6,099 nucleotides of DNA from positions 1 through 6,099 of the forward strand of contig JAISWP010000032.1 in the NCBI GenBank assembly GCA_031271065.1, in the 5' to 3' direction. The translations under genes and the position numbers were made by a program. Each line of letters starts with the position of its first letter. Position 1 is the stretch's first letter. Below the pieces are notes generated by a model, which made no database searches, was not told the origin of the DNA, and saw only the letters and a program-made list of their open reading frames with translations. This DNA comes from Synergistaceae bacterium. GTDB lineage: Bacteria; Synergistota; Synergistia; Synergistales; Synergistaceae. Below, one piece after another: positions 5,804-6,099 of this stretch.

Positions 5804-6099
5804 TCACTGGCCCGCGTCTTCGCTTGGTATCTGAGAGCGGACGCTCTCCACGTACGTTTCAACGACGTCTTCGCTCGCCGGCGGAGGGAGGACGATATCG
5901 CCGCTGGCGCCGAGCACCGTGCGGCCGGCCTGGCGCAGGACGTAATCCACAGCCTCGTCCTGAATGGCTTTGAGATCCGGCATCAGCCCCGCCTTTTCCA
6001 GCGCCGGAGATACGAAGGGAAGGGTGCGGGCGGTCAATATGAGAACCCTGCTGTCCTGCACCCACTCGTCGCCCGTCATCGGCGTCACCGCCGCGCTCA
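5804..6099 (-). CDS. Unrecognised protein, C-terminal part, cut by window edge
   Basis: An open frame runs from the window edge to TGA at 5806-5804, giving at least 98 residues. A GTG at 6088 and an ATG at 6079 could start it, but neither has a visible ribosome binding site and the frame stays open to base 6099, so I treat it as the end of a longer protein. The readable part contains a hydrophobic strand (DSRVLILTA), a helix-like stretch (MPDLKAIQDEAVDYVLRQAG), then GASGDIVLPPP and an acidic tail ending EDAGQ. I see no membrane helix, no catalytic motif and no family I can name. Codon use looks like that of its neighbours. It lies 33 nt before mutS2 on the same strand, so the two are probably one transcript. 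It is likely a real gene rather than a chance frame because of this spacing and its protein-like composition. Confidence 0.6.
   Translation of the reverse strand, partial: SAAVTPMTGDEWVQDSRVLILTARTLPFVSPALEKAGLMPDLKAIQDEAVDYVLRQAGRTVLGASGDIVLPPPASEDVVETYVESVRSQIPSEDAGQ

Noticed and set aside
1..6099. Search for CRISPR arrays, tRNA or rRNA genes, insertion sequences, toxin-antitoxin pairs, phage or defence genes, or an undescribed multi-gene system.
   Set aside because: No spaced direct repeats, tRNA-like folds, transposase motifs or terminal inverted repeats were seen. Nearly all bases are explained by conserved housekeeping genes of uniform codon style.

Overview
This is a compact, GC-rich bacterial window (by eye about 60% G+C) of mostly housekeeping genes. 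It contains the 5' end of a dihydrolipoyl dehydrogenase gene on the minus strand, a divergent intergenic control region, a plus-strand yajC-secD-secF operon, a hairpin between convergent genes, a full-length minus-strand mutS2, and the 3' end of an unrecognised gene upstream of mutS2. Strong GGAGG-type ribosome binding sites, separate secD and secF genes, a MutS2 with a C-terminal Smr domain, and frequent ATA (Ile) and AGG (Arg) codons despite the high G+C point to an anaerobic lineage near Firmicutes or Synergistota. My best guess is Synergistota, but this is inference from style and gene content, not from a marker search.

Region by region. Bases 1-157 (minus) encode the first 52 residues of an Lpd-type flavoprotein, including the FAD-binding GxGxxG loop and the redox disulfide motif. 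Bases 158-393 are intergenic; they hold an AT-rich stretch, a 10-bp palindrome, a possible long-range stem and a possible extended -10 promoter facing yajC. Bases 394-3264 (plus) hold yajC, secD and secF with gaps of 21 and 12 nt. They form one translationally linked unit that makes the accessory complex of the Sec translocon. Bases 3287-3326 form a 15-bp perfect hairpin between the convergent secF and mutS2. Bases 3374-5770 (minus) are mutS2. Bases 5804-6099 (minus) are the C-terminal end of an unidentified protein, probably co-transcribed with mutS2.

How the genes work together. YajC, SecD and SecF bind SecYEG and use the proton motive force to help preproteins through the membrane and release them outside. 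MutS2 works separately, as a DNA- or ribosome-associated ATPase with a nuclease-like Smr tail. Lpd belongs to central oxidative metabolism (2-oxoacid dehydrogenase or glycine cleavage complexes).

I see no convincing new multi-gene system. The points most worth a second look are local: the long basic-then-acidic tail on YajC, a TTG start placed in a T7 tract, a MutS2 Smr domain that lacks the conserved Asp of its LDLR motif, a SecF whose conserved loop has become a hexamer repeat, and a mutS2 start with no visible ribosome binding site.
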